Positions 1-12,155 are shown, counted from the first letter of the stretch. The stretch: DNA of 64,000 nt from Delphinapterus leucas (GCF_002288925.2 NW_022098031.1:8850354-8914353); one strand, 5' to 3'. Numbers and translations: made by a program. The notes: a model not told the origin generated them from the sequence alone.

Positions 1-635
1 TCAGACCACTTGAAGTTGTCCCACAGCTAACTGAGGCTCTACTCATTTTTTTTCAATCTTTACTCTGTGTGTTGCATTTTGGATAGTTTCTATTGCTATG
101 GCCTTAAACCCACTAATCTATTCTTCTGCCTGGTCTAATCTGCTTTTAATCCCATCCTCTGTATATTTTATCCTAGACACTGTAATTTTTATCTTTAGAA
201 GTGAGACTTGGGTCTTTTTTATATCTTCAGTATCTGTCCTTAGAATGTTCATGATTTCCTCTACCTCATTGGGCATATGGAGTATAGTTGTTATAACTTT
301 CTTAATGCCCTGGTCTACTAGTTCTATCATCTGTGTCATCTGGGTCTCTTTCTATTTTTTAAATTTTCCTCTGCAATATGGGTTGTATTTTCCCGCTTCT
401 TTGCATACTTTGCAAATTTTCTATTGGAGTCCAGACATTGGGAAATCTAACTTGTTGGGTGCTAGGTATTTTTTATTTCTTAAATATTTTAAGCTTTGTT
501 AAGTTTCTTTGTTAAATTTCCAAGTAGTAAAGTTACTTATAAAATGTTTGATTCTTTCAAGACTTGCTCTCAAATCTTTGTTGATTTTTTCAAGACTTAT
601 TGTTAGGTAGGACCAGATCAATGTTTAATCTAAGG
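1..635 (-). mobile_element. Old L1, 5'/ORF1 region, antisense (left part)
   Basis: Reverse-strand translation (118-339) reads like an L1 ORF1 coiled coil, ending KSRLDQAEE. The layout parallels the ORF1/5'UTR stretch of the large L1 near 30.7-31.1 kb. The element runs off the left edge and resumes at 3772 after the hAT-like insertion. Exact L1 subfamily not assigned. Confidence 0.6.
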
Positions 636-690
636 CAAGAGTCATCAAGCTATAATCTTCAAGCCAAATCCAGCCCACTGTCTGATTTTG

Positions 691-1015
691 TATGTCTTGA
701 GGGCACCACTCAAGCACTGTGGACCACAAAGACAAAACTAGGACATCCCTTTTCACCCCCAAAGCCTGCCACCTTGCTGGTGGCCGTGCTTCACTGCTAT
801 TCAGACCTGGCATGAGACTCCACTTTTAAGTTGGAGGCCTCACTGTTGGCAACCTCAAAGCATCAAGTGGTAGACTCTCAGTCTGGGAATCAGCAATTTA
901 TCAAGGCCACTCCCCTCCAGCAAGCTGCCCATGTTAAGACAGCCTCATGGAGAACCAGGCACAGCAGGATCTGGGTGTCACTGGACAGAGAGTGAAACTG
1001 ACCAAGGTGGCTACC
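691..1015. other. Unassigned sequence inside the hAT-like element
   Basis: Lies between the left arm of the hAT-like element and the MaLR LTR. Together with 1386-1544 it may be the interior of a longer parent element or another insertion. Short open frames on both strands show no recognisable domain. Confidence 0.4.
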
Positions 1016-1385
1016 TGTCTTAGTTTGGACTGCTATAACAATATACCATAGACTGAGTAGTTTAAACAACAAACATTTATTTCTTACAGTTCTGGAAGCT
1101 GGGAAGTCCAAGATGGAGGTGCCAGCCAGTTCAGTTCCTGGTCCCTGCTGAGAATTCTTTTGAGGATGGCTGCCTTCGTGCTGTATCATCACAAGAGAAA
1201 GAGAGCAAGTTCTCTGGTCTCTTGTTATAAGGGCGCTAATTCCTTCACAGGGACTGCACCTTCATGACCATATCTAAACCTAATTACTTCCCAAAGGCTC
1301 CACTTCCTAAAATTATCACACTGGGGGCTAAGGTTTCAACATATGAATTTGAGGGGTGAGGGGCACAAATGTTCAGTCCATAACA
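1016..1385 (-). mobile_element. MaLR (MLT1/MST-type) solo LTR, antisense
   Basis: Starts TGTCTTAGTTTGGACTGCTA and ends CAGTCCATAACA, the reverse complement of a typical MLT1-like LTR (TGTTATGGACTGAATG...). Flanking 5-mers CTACC (1011-1015) and CTACA (1386-1390) fit a 5-bp target duplication with one change. No internal region is present, so this is a solo LTR of an ancient non-autonomous ERVL-MaLR. Confidence 0.75.
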
Positions 1386-1544
1386 CTACACACTAGACTG
1401 ACCTTTCCTCTCAGGCTAGTGCTTTCATCCTAAGAATGTCTCCAGCAGATGGCAATTAGATATAAAACATGCCTACCACATGGGATGGCCCATCTCAGTC
1501 AAATGGGGGAGTGTGGTGAGGAGTTTTTTCTCTTGTTATGTAAA
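1386..1544. other. Unassigned sequence between LTR and right arm of the hAT-like element
   Basis: No recognisable repeat or coding potential; see 691-1015. Confidence 0.35.
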
Positions 1545-1630
1545 TATTTACAAAATATATTTGATTTTTGCCTCTTGGTCTGTAAAGTCTAAAATATTTA
1601 CTATATGAACTTTCATAAGAAAAGTTTGTG

Positions 1631-3750
1631 CCCACCCTCTCCAGCATTTATTGTTTGTAGATTTTTTGATGATGGCCATTCTGACTGGTGTGAGGTGATA
1701 TGATAACTCATTGTAGTTTTGATTTGCATTTCTCTAATGATTAGTGATGTTGAGCATCCTTTCATGTGTTTGTTGGCAATCTGTATATCTTCTTTGGAGA
1801 AATGTATATGTAGGTCTTCTGCCCATTTTTGGATTGGGTTGTTTGTTTTTTTGATATTGAGCTGCATGAGCTGCTTGTATATTTTGGAGATTAATCCTTT
1901 GTCCATCGATTCATTTGCAAATATTTTCTCCCATTCTGAAGGTTGTCTTTTTGCCTTGTTTATGGTTTCCTTTGCTGTGCAAAAGCTTTTAAGTTTCATT
2001 AGGTCCCATTTGTTTATTTTTGTTTTTATTTTCATTTCTCTAGGAGGTGGGTCAAAAAGGATCTTGCTGTGATTTATGTCATAGAGTGTTCTTCCTATGT
2101 TTTCCTCTAAGAGTTTTATAGTGTCTGGCCTTATATTTAGGTCTTTAATCCATTTTGAGTTTATTTTTGTGTATGGTATTAGGGAGTGTTCTAATTTCAT
2201 TCTTTTACATGTAGCTGTCCAGTTTTCCCAGCACCACTTATTGAAGAGGCTGTCTTTTCTCCATTGTATATTCTTGCCTCCTTTATCAAAGATAAGGTGA
2301 CCATATGTGCATGGGTTTATCTCTGGGCTTTCTATCCTGTTCCATTGATCTATATTTCTTTTTTTTGTGCCAGTACCATATTGTCTTGATTACTGTAGCT
2401 TTGTAGTATAGTCTGAAGTCTGGGAGCCTGATTCCTCCTGCTCTGTTTTTCTTTCTCAAGATTGCTTTGGCTATTCGGGGTCTTTTGTGTTTCCATACAA
2501 ATTGTGAAATTTTTTGTTCCAGTTCTGTGAAAAATGCCATTGGTAGTTTGATAAGGATTGCATTGAATCTGTAGATTGCTCTGGGTAGTATAGTCATTTT
2601 CACAATGTTGATCCTTCCAATCCAAGAACATGGTATATCTCTCCATCTGTTTGTATCATCTTTAATTTCTTTTATCAGTGTCTTATAGTTTTCTGCATAC
2701 AGTCCTTTTGTCTCCTTAGGTAGGTATATTCCTAGGTGTTTTATTCTTTTTGTTGTAAATAGGAGTGTTTCCCTAATTTCTGTTTCAGATTTTTCATCAT
2801 TAGTGTATAGGAATGCAAGAGATTTCTGTGCATTACTTTTGTATCCTGCTACTTTACCAATTTCATTGATTAGCTCTAGTAGTTTTCTGGTAGCATCTTT
2901 AGGATTCTCTATGTATAGTATCATGTCATCTGCAAACAGTGACAGCTGGGAACCCTCTTGCACTGTTGTTGGGAATGTAAATTGTTACAGCCACTATGGA
3001 GAACAGTTAAAAAAACTAAAAAACTAAAAACCTTAAAAAACTAAAAATAGAGCTACCAAATGACCCAGCAATCCCACTACTGGGCATATACCCTGAGAAA
3101 ACCATAATTCAAAAAGAGTCATGTACCACAATGTTCATTGCAGCTCTATTTACAATAGCCAGGACATGGAAGCAACCTAAGTGTCCATCGACAGATGAAT
3201 GAATAAAGAAGATGTGGCACATATATACAATGGAATATTACTCAGCCATAAAAAGAAACGAAATTGAGTTATTTGTAGTGATGGTGGACCTAGAGTCTGT
3301 CATACAGAGTGAAGTAAGTCAGAAAGAGAAAAGTAAATACTGTATGCTAACACATATATATGGAATCTAAAAAAAAAAAAAAATTGTTCTCACGAACCTA
3401 GGGGCAAGACAGGAATAAAGACATAGATGTAGAGAATGGACTTGAGGACATGGAGGGGGGAAGGGTAAGCTGGTACGAAGTGAGAGAGTGGCATGGACAT
3501 ATATACACTACCAAATGTAAACTAGATAGCTAGTGGGAAGCAGCCACATAGCACAGGGAGATCAGCTTGGTGCTCTGTGACCACCTAAAGGGGTGAGATA
3601 GGGAGGATGGGAGGGAGATGCAAGAGGGAGGAGATATGGGGATATATGTATGTGTATAGCTGATTCACTTTGTTATACAGCATAAACTAACACACCATTG
3701 TAAAGCAATTATACTCCAATAAAGATGTCAAAAAAAAAAAAAAAAAAGGA
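1631..3750 (+). mobile_element. L1 insertion with 5' inversion (twin priming)
   Basis: The left part (1631 to about 2946) is antisense ORF2. On the minus strand it encodes the RT active-site motif [15 protein letters not shown] (starting near 2950) and the downstream thumb and C-terminal region. The right part (about 2947-3747) is sense: ORF2 C-terminus, 3'UTR ending TCCAATAAAGATGTC and a poly(A) of about 18. A 14-bp direct repeat AAGAAAAGTTTGTG flanks the whole (1617-1630 and 3751-3764). The inverted part ends in consensus order where the sense part begins. Long open stretches suggest a fairly young copy. It sits inside the right arm of the hAT-like element. Confidence 0.92.
2286..2963 (-). 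pseudogene. L1 ORF2 fragment (reverse transcriptase, from the FADD box on), inverted
   Basis: A 225-codon open frame reading [12 protein letters not shown] and later [28 protein letters not shown] and [13 protein letters not shown], all standard L1 ORF2 landmarks downstream of the catalytic Asp-Asp. Its first few residues come from the sense half of the insertion, so the start is an artefact of the inversion junction. ORF2 continues in another minus frame at 1613-2200. It lacks the endonuclease and the N-terminal RT motifs, and cannot encode a working enzyme. Confidence 0.85.
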
Positions 3751-3771
3751 AAGAAAAGTTTGTGGACCTTG

Positions 3772-4350
3772 ACCTAGGACTAATTTTGCCCCACTACTGA
3801 GGCAATAATACCATTGTGAATACTCTATCCAGTACCCTGTGTATTTTAAGGTTTTGATGCTCTGGCTGGTGGAAACAGGAGCTATTCCCAGCCCTGTGTG
3901 AGCTCTGAGGACTCTTTCTCCCATTCCTTTCTGGTGGTTTTTCCCTCTGCCTCAGGAAGCTTTGTCCCATCTGATGCTAATCAAGACTTAGCTGAAGATT
4001 CAAGGGGAACCCTGTACTGATCTCTGGAACAACCTCTCTAGGTAGCTGTCTCCTTTCCCAGAAGCTTCTATTCCCGAGTACCCTACCCTGCAAAATCTAG
4101 CCTCCTTCCCCTTCCTGAATTCTGAACTCAGCGACAGCTCTGGGCTCCATTCAGGTTCTCGTCTTTACAGGCAGCAATCTGAGAACTGGTAAGACTCTCC
4201 CCATGTGGTTTCTTCTCTCAGGGATCACTGTCCTGTGCTACCTGTTATCCAGTGTCTGAAAACCATTGTTTCATATATTTGTCCAGTTCTGCATTTGTTT
4301 CAGGCAAGAGGGTAACTCAGTCCCTTTCACTTCATGATGCCTAAAAATGT
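3772..4350 (-). mobile_element. Old L1, 5' region, antisense (right part)
   Basis: Continues the repeat interrupted at 635. The stretch CCCCACTACTGAGGCAATAA and the downstream CTCTGGCTGGTGGAAACAGG are what follows in the same family. It fades out near TCATGATGCC (about 4342). Confidence 0.55.
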
Positions 4351-4842
4351 AATTCCAGACTTCTTAAATTTGAAGAAACAAAATATCCATGGGATTTAAA
4401 AATTTAATCAGTTAGGTTGAATGACACAGGAAATGGATTTTGATAGGGAAATGTCTAATAGGTTTAAATTCTGTTTTGGCAAGAAAGTAAAATGTTTGCT
4501 TTGAGACAAGCAGAGTTTTCAGAAGGTTTCCCAGAGGACTTGTCGTAGGTCAGTGGTAAATTATCCTTCATATTCTAGAAGACTTTGTCAAGAGGGTATA
4601 GTCTTCATTTAATTCTAAGATTTGTTTTATACTTTGAATGTCAACATTTTGAAAGGAAAATGACTCAAAGTTATGGTATATCATTAGCTAATGCCATAAA
4701 CAGGATGATAAATTTTTGTGCTTGGGCAAAAAAAGATGAAAAGCTTAGTTCCTGATGCATATTTTAAAAATGTAAAGCAGCACATATTATAGCAAAAGAG
4801 AGATTGGCAAAAGCAATGGTTCTCAACCCTGATTGGAAAACC
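4351..4842. other. Intron sequence without recognised feature
   Basis: AT-rich, no sustained open frame. The last 30 bases (4813-4842, AATGGTTCTCAACCCTGATT) resemble the terminal part of a MER5-like hAT element cut by the L1 that follows. Confidence 0.5.
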
Positions 4843-5213
4843 ATCCAAAATGATCATATACCATAATCAAGTGGGATTTATTCCAGGGTCGCAAGGATTG
4901 CTCAACATCTACAAATCAGTGAGTGTGATACGCCACATTAAGAAAATGAAGGATAGAAATAATATTATCATCTTAACAGATGCAGAAAAACATTTGACAA
5001 AGTTCAACATCTATTTATGATAAAAACTCTCAACAAGGTAGGTATAGAGGGAACACACCTCATCATATCAAAAGTCATATATGATAAACCCACATATAAC
5101 ATCATACTCAATGGTAGAAAGCTGAAAGCTTTATCTCTAAGATCAGAAACAAGACAAGGAAGTCCACTCTCACCACTTTTATTCAACATGGTATTGGAAA
5201 TCCTAGCATCTAA

Positions 5214-5321
<108 letters not shown>

Positions 5322-6455
5322 TAAAGTTGCAGAATACAAAATCAGTACACAAAAATCTATTACATTTCTTTGCACTAGTAATGAACTATCAGTAAGAGAA
5401 ATTAAGAAAACAGTCCCACTCACAATTGTATCAAAAAGCATAAAATACCCATGAATAAAGTTCACCAAGGAGGTGCAAAATCTGTATATTGAAAACTATA
5501 AGACATTAGTGAAAGAAATTGAAGAAGGCAAAAATAAATGGAAATATACTCCATGCTCATGGATTGGAAAAATTAATATTGTTAAAATGTCCATACTACC
5601 CAAAGCAATATACAGATTCAATGCAATCCCTATTGAAATTCCAATGATAGTTTTCACAGAAATAGAAGAAACAATCCTAAAATTTGTATGAAACCACAAA
5701 ATACCCTGAATAGCCAAATAAATTTGAGAAAGAAGAACAAACTGGAGGCATCACAATCCCTGATTTCAAACTATATTACAAAACTATAGTTATTAAAACA
5801 TCATGGTCTTGGCATAAAAACAGACACAGTGGAATAGAATAGGGAGCCCAGATTTAAACCCATACATATATGACCGACTAATTTTACAACAAAGGAGCCA
5901 GTAATATACAATGGGGAAAGGATAGTCTCTTCAATAAATGGTGTTGGGAAAATTGGACAGCCACATGCCAAATAATGAAACTGGACCACTATTACACCAC
6001 ACACAAAAATTAATTCCAAGTGGATTAAAGACTTGATTGTAAGACCTGACACCCTAAACTCATAGAAGAAAACATAGGCAGTAAGCTCCTTGACATAGGT
6101 CTTGGAGATGAGTTTTTTGAATCTGACACCAAAAGCAAAAGCAACAAAAGCAAAAATAAACAAGTAGGACTACATCAAATTTAAAAGCTTCTGCACAGCA
6201 AAGGAAACCATCAGCAAAACGAAGAGGCAGCCTAGTGAATGGGAAGAAATAACCACAAACCGTATATCTGACAAGGGCCTAACATCCAATATACAAAGAA
6301 CTCATACAACTCAATAGCCAAAAAAAAAAAAAAAAAAAAAAAATCCAGTTAAAAGCTGTGCAGAAGATCTGAATAGACATGTTTCTAAAGAAGACATACA
6401 GATGCTCAACATCATTAATCATCAGGGAAATGCAAATCAAAACCACAATGAAATA

Positions 6456-7707
6456 TTGGTTCAGTTTTTTCCATAAGATGGCTCTAGTAGCACTGAGTTG
6501 TCTTTAACTTCATTCGAAACAATTTTGTTAGATTGTATGTGACAGCTGTCATATCAGCGTGCATTTAAAAAAAGACATCAAAATTGGTGAATTTTTGTGT
6601 AGACATTTTAATATTGAAGATGGAAGAAAAAAAGCAATATATTTGGCATATTATGCTTTATTATTTCAAGAAAGGTAAAAACGCAACTGAAACGCACAAA
6701 AAGATTTGTGCAGTATATGGAGAAGGTGCTGTGACTGATCGAATGTGTCAAAAGTGTTTTTTGAAGTTTTGTGCTGGAGATTTCTCACTGGACGATGCTC
6801 CACAGTTGGGTAGACCAGTTGAAGTTGATAGCGATCAAATCGAAACAATAATTGAGAACAATCAACGTTATACACGCAGGAGACAGCCGACATACTCAAA
6901 ATATCTCAATCAAGCATTGAAAATCATTTGCACCAGCTTGGTTATGTGAATCGCTTTGATGTTTGGGTTCCACATAAGTTAAGCAAAAAAAACCTTCTTG
7001 ACCATATTTCCTCACGTGATTCTCTATTGAAATGTAATGAAAACGTGCCGTTTTTAAAACAAATTGTGATGGGTAATGAAAAGTGGATACTGTACAACAG
7101 TGTGGAATGGAAGAGATCGTGGGGCAAGTGAAATGAACCACCACCAAGCACACTGAAGGCTGGTCTTCATCCAAAGAAGGTGATGTTGTGTATATGGTGG
7201 GATTGGAAGGGAGTCCTCTATTATGAGCTCCTTCCAGAAAACCAAACGATTAATTCCAACAAGTACTGCTCCCACTTAGAACAACTGAAAGAGGCACTTG
7301 ACAGAAAGCATCCAGAATTAGTCAACAGAAAACAGATAATCTTCTATCAGGATAACACAAGACAGCATGTTTCTTTGATGACCAGGCAAAAACTGTTAAC
7401 AGCTGGGCTGGGAAGTTCTGATTCATCCACCGTATTCACCAGACATTGCACCTTCGGATTTCCATTTATTAAGGTCTTTACAAAATTCTCTTAATGGAAA
7501 CTATTTCAGTTCCCGGAAGGCACCTGAAACAGTTGTTTGCTCAAAAAGGTAAAAAGTTTTGGGAAGGTGGAATTATGAAGTGGCCTGAAAAACAGCAGAA
7601 GGTAGTGGAACAAAAGGGTGAATACGTTGTTCAATAAAGTTCTTGGTGAAAATGAAGAATGTGTCTTTTATTTTTTACTTAAAAAAGGCACTTTTTGGCC
7701 CACCCAA
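6456..7707 (+). mobile_element. Mariner (Tc1/mariner) DNA transposon, nearly full length
   Basis: About 1.25 kb between two TA dinucleotides (6454-6455 and 7708-7709), the expected target duplication. The right end, TTTTTGGCCCACCCAA, is the reverse complement of the usual TTGGGT.GGCCAAAAA terminal repeat. The left end (TTGGTTCAGTTTTTTCC) is diverged and seems to have lost part of that repeat. It resembles the mariner widespread in cetartiodactyls (Mariner1_BT-like, by recall). It lies inside the L1 at 4843-8545, whose reading resumes exactly across the TA site. Confidence 0.9.
6620..7637 (+). pseudogene. Mariner transposase, disabled
   Basis: Reading starts MEEKKQYIWHIMLYYFKKGK and would end at the TAA at 7635. 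Order: N-terminal helix-turn-helix (GRPVEVDSDQ near 6815; ILKISQSSIENHLHQLGY in a second frame near 6890-6945), then the DDE-type catalytic core. The first catalytic Asp of the usual DEKW motif is Asn here (GNEKWILYN, about 7069). The second (YQDNT, about 7350) and third (YSPDIAPSDFH, about 7430) remain. Frame changes near 6885, 7400 and 7500-7560 and an in-frame TGA at 7129 disable it. It cut and pasted its own family when alive; now a fossil. Confidence 0.88.
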
Positions 7708-8192
7708 TATTACTTCACACCTGTTAGAATGGCTGTTATCAAAAAGACAAGAAATAACAAGTGTTGCTGAGGATGTGAAGAAAAGAGAACCCTCATGCAA
7801 ATTGGTGCCGCCACTATGAAATACGTATGGAGGTTCCACAAAAAATTAAAAATAGAACTACCGTATGATCACTAATTCCACTTCTGAGTATTTATCCAAA
7901 GAAAACGAAAACGCTAATTTGAAAAGATATATGCACACTATGTTTATTGCAGCATTATTTACAATAGCCAAGACATGAAAACGACCTATGTGAATATCAG
8001 TGGTTGCATGGGTAAAGAAATTGTGATAGACATATTATTCAGCCATAAACAAGAATGAAATCTTGCCATTTGTAACAACATGGATGAATCTCAAGGGCAT
8101 TATGCTAAGTGAAATAAGTCAGACAAAGAATGACAAAATACTCTATAATCTCTCTTATGTATGAAACCTAAAAAAAAAAGAAGAAGAAAAGA

Positions 8193-8381
8193 GGCTTCCC
8201 TGGTGGCGCAGTGGTTGAGAATCCGCCTGCCGATGCAGGGGACACGGGTTTGTGCGCCGGTCCGGGAAGATCCCACATGCCGCGGAGCGGCTGGGCCCAT
8301 GAGCCATGGCCGCTGGGCCTGCGCGTCCGGAGCCTGTGCTCCGCAACGGGAGACGCCACAACAGTGAGAGGCCCGCGTACC

Positions 8382-8421
<40 letters not shown>
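8193..8421 (+). mobile_element. CHR-2-like tRNA-derived SINE
   Basis: Begins GGCTTCCCTGGTGGCGCAGT. A-box-like TGGCGCAGTGG and B-box-like GGTTTGTGCGCC remain from the tRNA-derived head. The body ends CGCGTACCGC followed by about 38 A. Short flanking match (AGAAAAGA) on both sides. Inserted in the 3' part of the L1. Confidence 0.93.
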
Positions 8422-8423
<2 letters not shown>

Positions 8424-8504
8424 AAAGAAACACTAAGCTTATAGATACAGAGAACAGACTAATGGTTGCCAGAGGCGGGAGGTGGGGTGGAAGAAATGGG
8501 TGAA

Positions 8505-8542
8505 GTGTGTGTGTGTGTGTGTGAGTGTGTGTGTGTGTGTGT
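8505..8542 (+). repeat. (GT)n microsatellite
   Basis: About 38 bases of GT with a single interruption (GAGT at 8521-8524). Confidence 0.95.
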
Positions 8543-8700
8543 TTTAGTTTAAATAAATTGAATAAGTTTTAAATGCAGCATATTATGTCAAGAGTGTGCT
8601 GAAATTCTTTCTCCCAGATTCTAAAATTTAAAATTAATGTGGTACTCAAATATTGATTTTCAGAAAGAATATCTAAATAATCAAGCAATTAAACTAGGAG

Positions 8701-8800
8701 TTGATTTATGTATGTATAATTGAATCACTTTGCTGTACAGCAGAAACTAACACAACATTGTAAGTCAACTATACTTCAATAAAATACTTTTTAAAAAAAT
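8701..8800 (+). mobile_element. Very short L1 3' end (about 100 bp)
   Basis: TGCTGTACAGCAGAAACTAA through CTTCAATAAAATAC is the cetartiodactyl L1 3' terminus, with a short A-rich tail. GTTGATTT before and after suggests a target duplication, so this is a severely 5'-truncated insertion. Confidence 0.75.
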
Positions 8801-9888
8801 TAAGTGTTGATTTTATAGATCCAGAAAGCAGGTGGTACAACTTTCTCATTGCTGACTCTATTCAGTGAATTTTTTAATCTGTCCATTGTCTATAAAAATG
8901 GAAATGCATCTGCAGTAATAATGGGAAAACCATTTAGCTCTAGTTTTACCCATGAGAAGGGCACCTTCTGAAGAGTGTGCTTTTCTTACCCCTAAGATGA
9001 TATCCTTTGGACAGATACACACACCAAACTGCTTCTCAAGCTACCCACTCAATGTGATAGACTGCCAAGAGAAAGAAAGCTTATTTTCTTCTTGTCATTA
9101 ATAGTTAATTCTTAGTGCAGTTTCTCGGATGGGAGATGTGGGTTAGGGAAATCACATCCATCCTTTCTAAAAGTGCTGCAATATTATTAGAGGTGATCAG
9201 GCAGCAGAAAATAAACCTATTCCTTGGAGGATTAAATGGAGTGGGCCGATGGATTTTTCTTTCTCCTCTCCTTTGAAGCACTTTAGAGAGTCACTCACTT
9301 ACACAAGTAGTCCACCTGGGATAGTATATCAATGTTAATGTTTCATGATAGATCTCGTGTTCTGGAATGATTTGCATTGGTGCATCTCTAGAGCTTGCCT
9401 TTTGCGGGGTAACATGGGTGCCCATGGTAATGCTTCATGCATTACTCAAGTGTTTCTTTCACCCTCTCTACTGCCAGGGGCTCTTGTACAATTATATTGG
9501 CATTTGGAACAGCATTTCACAACACTGTGAGCTAACTCTTCTAATGTAACACCTTTGGGATTTTGTGGCTTCCCTAATTGGGGAAAATAATAGAAGAAAA
9601 GGTGACAAAAAAGGTCAACTGGTGAAGAGTAAAAGCAGAATTTTAAACTATCCTTAAAACATAGCAGAAAGGTCACCTTGACGAGCCCTACCAACTGCAC
9701 AACATGTCTTATAAGGGGATCCTGATTAAAATAAAGTGAGCTGAAAAGCTAAAATGAAGTAATGTCTAAAACAGGAAACTCTTGATGTAAATATTAGTCA
9801 ATGCTAAATGAACCCATCAAAATTTTGCTATATTTGCTGCTTTGGAATCAGGCAAAGTCAGGTAAAAATCAGGTAAAGTCTCTACAGG
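8801..9888. other. Intron sequence without recognised feature
   Basis: No repeat or exon recognised. Overlapping short open frames near 9345-9550 on the + strand share no known motif and lack splice or start context. Confidence 0.5.
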
Positions 9889-10105
9889 GCAACATAATGG
9901 ATAATGCTCTAGAAGCAGAGCTGGGCCTTAATGTCCACTGCTTATAGCTATTTGACCTTGGGCAAGTCATTGGCCTCTCTGCTCTTCCTCTGCAGTTTCC
10001 TCTTTGGCAGAGTGGACATGGTAATGAAACCTATTGAATAGGAGTGTTGGAAAAATCCAGTGAACTAGAGCATGCAAAGGTTCCATAAATGCTGGTATTG
10101 TTATT
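9889..10105 (+). repeat. MIR SINE
   Basis: Core TTTGACCTTGGGCAAGTCAT, followed by CTGCAGTTTCCTCTTTGGC and the tail CATAAATGCTGGTATTGTTA, all in MIR order. Confidence 0.8.
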
Positions 10106-12155
10106 AATTATCAGAAATATCCATCACAACCTACATTTGCTTCAGTTATCTGGAAATATACAATGAAAGTGGCCTGGAGACAGGATGGCCTGGGTTGAAA
10201 GGCCAAGATTTCTGCTGTTTTTTGCATGGAGGCCAACCTCTAACTAACAATGTTGTTCAATTGGGGGTACTTCTTTAACAGCCAAAACATTTGCTTTTGA
10301 GCATTTTGTAGGCAGATTTCCACCCCCCCCCCAAAAAAAAAACCACAGAAGTATATTAGAGAATGCATACCTTAACTTATTCAATCAGCCAGACTATATA
10401 TATGTCCTCTCTGTTTTCATTTTTCCTTTAAAGCCGCTTGAAGAATTTCACATGTGGGGACATATTCACTGAACTTCTGACATAAAATCCAAACAAAATA
10501 AAAATGAGGATATCATATTTTGTAGGCACCTGTCAGTTCATAATAATGTCCCATGAAATTATTATTTCAGAGCAGAGCCTCTCCTTGTCAGTTTTGCATT
10601 GGTTCCGAAACTGTAGTTGTGTCCATCAAATGCAAATACCTAACATCTATACTGAAGACACCCTTTTCATCTCATTTTTTATTGACGTGAGGTTTTATTA
10701 TAGTGAATCTTCATGTCGCTGTCCTCACTGTCCCTGACAAATCACAATGATACTCAAGGGAACAATGACTTTTTGTAAGATGCTTCATTGCACATTCACT
10801 AACATGCTTTATTTACCCTTTAGGAGAATAATCCTAGTTAATGCTGACAGGATATGCAGTCATAGAATTTCTGGAGTGCATTTCAATTAGGTTTGATTTT
10901 CTTACCCACAAGTTCTTAAAGCTAATTGGCTCAGAGAGCTTTTGTCTTTCTGTGAAAGACAGACACACAATTATGCTATTTGTTAAGGGAAGAGAAACAT
11001 GCATGGCACTGAGATGTCCATTGTTATTTAAATGCTAGGTACTTTGTCTTCCCACAACATCCTCATTCTAGTTGAGAAACTACTTAAATCCCAAACACAT
11101 TGATCAGAGAAATGTTTTCTCAGCAAGCATTTCCAGGCAGCATGAGTTTTTGGTATAGATTTCATATTTATTGTATGTAAGAGCAGCATTGTTGCACTAA
11201 GTCAGTATTCAAGAAGATTATCCTTTAAAACTTATACTCAAATAATTGTTTAAAAGTTAGATGATTATTCTAAAAGACGTTTATGAATTTTACTACTAAT
11301 TTTTGCACATACCTGGAAAATAAGGAAAAAGACCTCTATGGAAGTAATGGTAATTATATTATGTCTATATTCTTAATGACTAAATTTTTTTAGTATTATT
11401 AGTCAAAGTTAGAAAATATACTGGGCAGTTCCACCCCTTAACATTTGATAACTGCTACAAAATAAATTCTAGGGACTGTATGTGCTTTAAATCCTCCCAT
11501 TCAACCACAGCGATTGTTTATTAATTTTAGATGATGTTTTTATTGGGACAGGATCTGAAAATAACTTCAGAGCAGATTCTTAGGGTTTAATGAACATAGC
11601 AGATGCTTACCTGGATGTATTTATAGGGGAATAGTGCAAACAAGGAGCCATAAACAGTAAAAAGTGATGACATCACTGGGAAAGTCCAGCTGAATTTACA
11701 TGACTGCTGCTAGTTGTTTATCTTTTCCTTGTGATATCTTACAACAACAAATTACTAATATGCCTTCCATTCCAAAGTTCATCTAAATAAGGTGGAAATT
11801 GGCTCACTAGCATTCTAAGCTCCGCTTTGCCCAGATTAAATAATATATTAATAAGGGACAATGTTAAAACCTAGAAAAGGGTTTCACAGTATCTTTAAAG
11901 AAAGTACAATATTAAGCAATGTTTATTTAGTTATTATGTTTAGTTTCTCCCTCTCACTGTTAGTTGAATTAATCACATTGATAGATGAAACCATATTCAA
12001 TCAGTTCAGCACTTATTGGGGGTCTGTACTAAAGGTTGGGACAATATAAAGTAAATACAAAGATAAAGATATTTGAAACTTTCCGTTGAGGAATTTAACA
12101 TATATTGAACCCCAAATTTATAATCTAGTGGTAAAGACGGACAAGTAAACTGTAT
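10106..12155. other. Intron sequence without recognised feature
   Basis: About 2 kb of AT-rich sequence. A C/A homopolymer pair is at 10322-10341. No repeat family or exon recognised. Confidence 0.5.

Larger units (their letters stand above)
636..3771. mobile_element. hAT-like nonautonomous DNA element, split by later insertions
   Basis: Left arm 636 to about 690 has the terminal CAAGAGTCATCAAGCT and the motif GCCAAATCCAGCCC. The right arm, about 1545-1630, carries TCTAAAATATTTACTAT and resumes after the L1 to end GTGGACCTTG at 3771. These match the ends of a common mammalian MITE whose consensus begins CAGGGGTCGGCAAACT; a second copy is at 48676. Flanking 8-mers ATCTAAGG (628-635) and ACCTAGGA (3772-3779) look like a decayed 8-bp target duplication, as hAT elements make. 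Family name uncertain. Confidence 0.6.

Noticed and set aside
1613..2963. Separate antisense L1 insertion next to a sense L1
   Set aside because: One 14-bp duplication encloses both halves and they join in consensus order, so a single 5'-inverted insertion explains them.
8193..8421. Functional tRNA gene, because of A- and B-box-like sequence
   Set aside because: It is the tRNA-derived head of a CHR SINE: no cloverleaf, a long non-tRNA body and an A-tail follow, and five similar copies exist in the window.
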